DNA of 64,000 nt from positions 1,941,193 through 2,005,192 of the forward strand of contig NZ_ALVU02000001.1 of NCBI RefSeq assembly GCF_000332075.2. Reading direction: 5' to 3'. Shown in pieces: positions 63,211 through 64,000 of the stretch. Under the pieces are notes generated by a model. The model did no database searches and was not told the DNA's origin. It worked only from the letters and a program-made list of their open reading frames with translations. A program made the translations under genes and the position numbers. Position 1 is the first letter of the stretch. Each line of letters starts with the position of its first letter. This DNA comes from Synechocystis sp. PCC 7509. Lineage in GTDB: Bacteria > Cyanobacteriota > Cyanobacteriia > Cyanobacteriales > Chroococcidiopsidaceae.

Positions 63211-64000
63211 CAGTGTTGGCTTTGTATTGTTGAAAATAGTCCCAAGCGGGAAAAAGTTTTCCTTGCATCAGCGCCGCAATAGTATGAAGGGCATGAAGTT
63301 CGGGCAATTTGGAATTGAGAGAAATTGCTTTAAGTACAGCTTTTTCCGCTAAATAGGGTTGAAAGTTGTAGAGACGGACAAACGCCAGATAAGCGTAGGC
63401 GTAGGGATTTTGGGAGTCTAAATTTGTTACTTGCTCAAAAGCTGCAATTGCCCCATTTACATCTCTTTTCAAGGCTGCTGCTAAAGCTAAAGCATAAGCC
63501 CAATGGGGATCTTTCTGGGGTGATTTTAAGCGATATTGCATAGCTAATATTATTTGCTGCAAGTAGTCTTGAGTAGGATCGTACTGATTAATTCGCGCAA
63601 CTTCTGCAAACAGATGTTCTAGCGCCGGAGTTCCTTGAGATAATGTCGCCGCCAAGACCTGTAATTGAGTAATTAAATCTAATTCTGGGGCTGCTGTAGG
63701 GGCGCTTAGGGGGTTGATTTCTAAGCTTACTGGTAAAGAAGGCAAAAGATAACTTTCGCCTGAATCCTTGTTTAAATAAGTGGCAGTTAAAGTATAGATT
63801 CCTGGGGGCGTATTTTTTGGCGGTAACATAGCGCTAGTTTCAGTTACTTTAAAACTGTTATCACTGTCGATCAGGCTATATAAGTTACCCAAACCAATGG
63901 CGCGATCATTTAGCCAGCTTATTTGATTAGTATTGATTTGATGCCAATTGAGCAATACTAGCCCCGATTTTAACTTTTTCCAGTCACCACTCCACTGATA
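63185..64000 (-). CDS. TPR-containing protein, 5' end cut by the window
   Basis: The frame ends at 63185 and is open through the right edge (YQWSGDWKKLKSGLVLLNWH precedes the first TTG at 63955), so the true start lies outside. Visible parts: a beta-rich region with NLYSLIDSDNSFKVTETSAM, PPKNTPPGIYTLTATYLNKD, then helical TPR-like units about 160-250 (VNGAIAAFEQVTNLDSQNPY, AYAYLAFVRLYNFQPYLAEK). It resembles the C-terminal soluble part of cyanobacterial membrane proteins of the glycosyltransferase-39 type, but the domain that would prove this is outside. Function unknown. Confidence 0.65.
   Translation of the reverse strand, partial: YQWSGDWKKLKSGLVLLNWHQINTNQISWLNDRAIGLGNLYSLIDSDNSFKVTETSAMLPPKNTPPGIYTLTATYLNKDSGESYLLPSLPVSLEINPLSAPTAAPELDLITQLQVLAATLSQGTPALEHLFAEVARINQYDPTQDYLQQIILAMQYRLKSPQKDPHWAYALALAAALKRDVNGAIAAFEQVTNLDSQNPYAYAYLAFVRLYNFQPYLAEKAVLKAISLNSKLPELHALHTIAALMQGKLFPAWDYFQQYKANTANLGSALK

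Overview
The window is a piece of a cyanobacterial chromosome. The evidence is the very frequent HIP1-type octamer GCGATCGC, a high-light-inducible protein, the photosystem I assembly factor Ycf3, the CemA-like proton extrusion protein PcxA, the GntR regulator PlmA, a detached atpB-atpC pair, an NhaS3-like antiporter, a principal sigma factor of cyanobacterial type, and several families known mainly from cyanobacteria (DUF3531, DUF4330, DUF3318). The species cannot be named from sequence alone. No rRNA, tRNA, CRISPR array or phage module was recognised.

Layout. 1-1.9 kb: glutathionyl-hydroquinone reductase (cut by the left edge), gatC and ycf3, all on minus. 2.0-4.0 kb: a degenerate patch, with a GNAT acetyltransferase pseudogene split by a complete 919-bp IS5-family element (15-bp perfect terminal repeats, ATT target duplication, -1 frameshift transposase) beside an exported-protein gene broken by one amber codon. 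4.1-5.7 kb: hliP with a perfect HLR1 (RpaB) box, and sigA. 6.5-10.3 kb: deacetylase, lipoprotein, alpha/beta hydrolase, DUF4330 protein, M48 protease. 10.58-11.23 kb: an IS630-like remnant with 26-bp terminal repeats. 11.6-24.4 kb: housekeeping and envelope genes (ferric-reductase-like flavoprotein, NUDIX/DUF3531, TPR protein, ABC ATPase/rsmG, plmA, ribosomal S1 homologue, murT, hydrolase, quinone oxidoreductase, pentapeptide membrane protein). 24.4-27.2 kb: small accessory genes, Uma2, ilvH, a BON protein, a MITE-like repeat. 27.3-33.0 kb: a giant alpha-2-macroglobulin lipoprotein. 33.0-35.1 kb: an accessory cassette (Uma2, CdiI-like immunity protein, ParE-type toxin/antitoxin) bracketed by 106-bp direct repeats. 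35.2-46.9 kb: marC, a tandem-domain protein, a TgpA-like protein, a solanesyl diphosphate synthase, a second MITE copy, murI, amiC, an antiporter and a SIMPL protein. 46.9-50.3 kb: ssb (with a LexA-like box), atpC, atpB, a DUF3318 protein. 50.4-54.1 kb: a decaying WD40-ankyrin gene and a decaying serine/threonine kinase. 54-64 kb: SF1-helicase-like protein, pcxA, cobU, btuF-like, hybrid histidine kinase, and a TPR protein cut by the right edge.

How genes work together. Peptidoglycan functions recur (murT, murI, amiC, polysaccharide deacetylase). Photosynthesis and bioenergetics are represented by ycf3, hliP, atpB/C, pcxA, the antiporter and a prenyl-chain synthase for quinones. cobU and the BtuF-like protein suggest corrinoid salvage.

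The most notable signals are: (i) in at least six independent broken genes every premature stop can be derived from CAA, CAG, CGA or TGG by a single C-to-T or G-to-A transition; (ii) the HLR1 and LexA-type operators; (iii) a transglutaminase-fold protein with Pro and Tyr where catalytic Cys and His are expected; (iv) a pentapeptide/helix-hairpin-helix/membrane fusion; (v) the direct-repeat-flanked toxin/immunity cassette. I did not find a clearly new multi-gene system.
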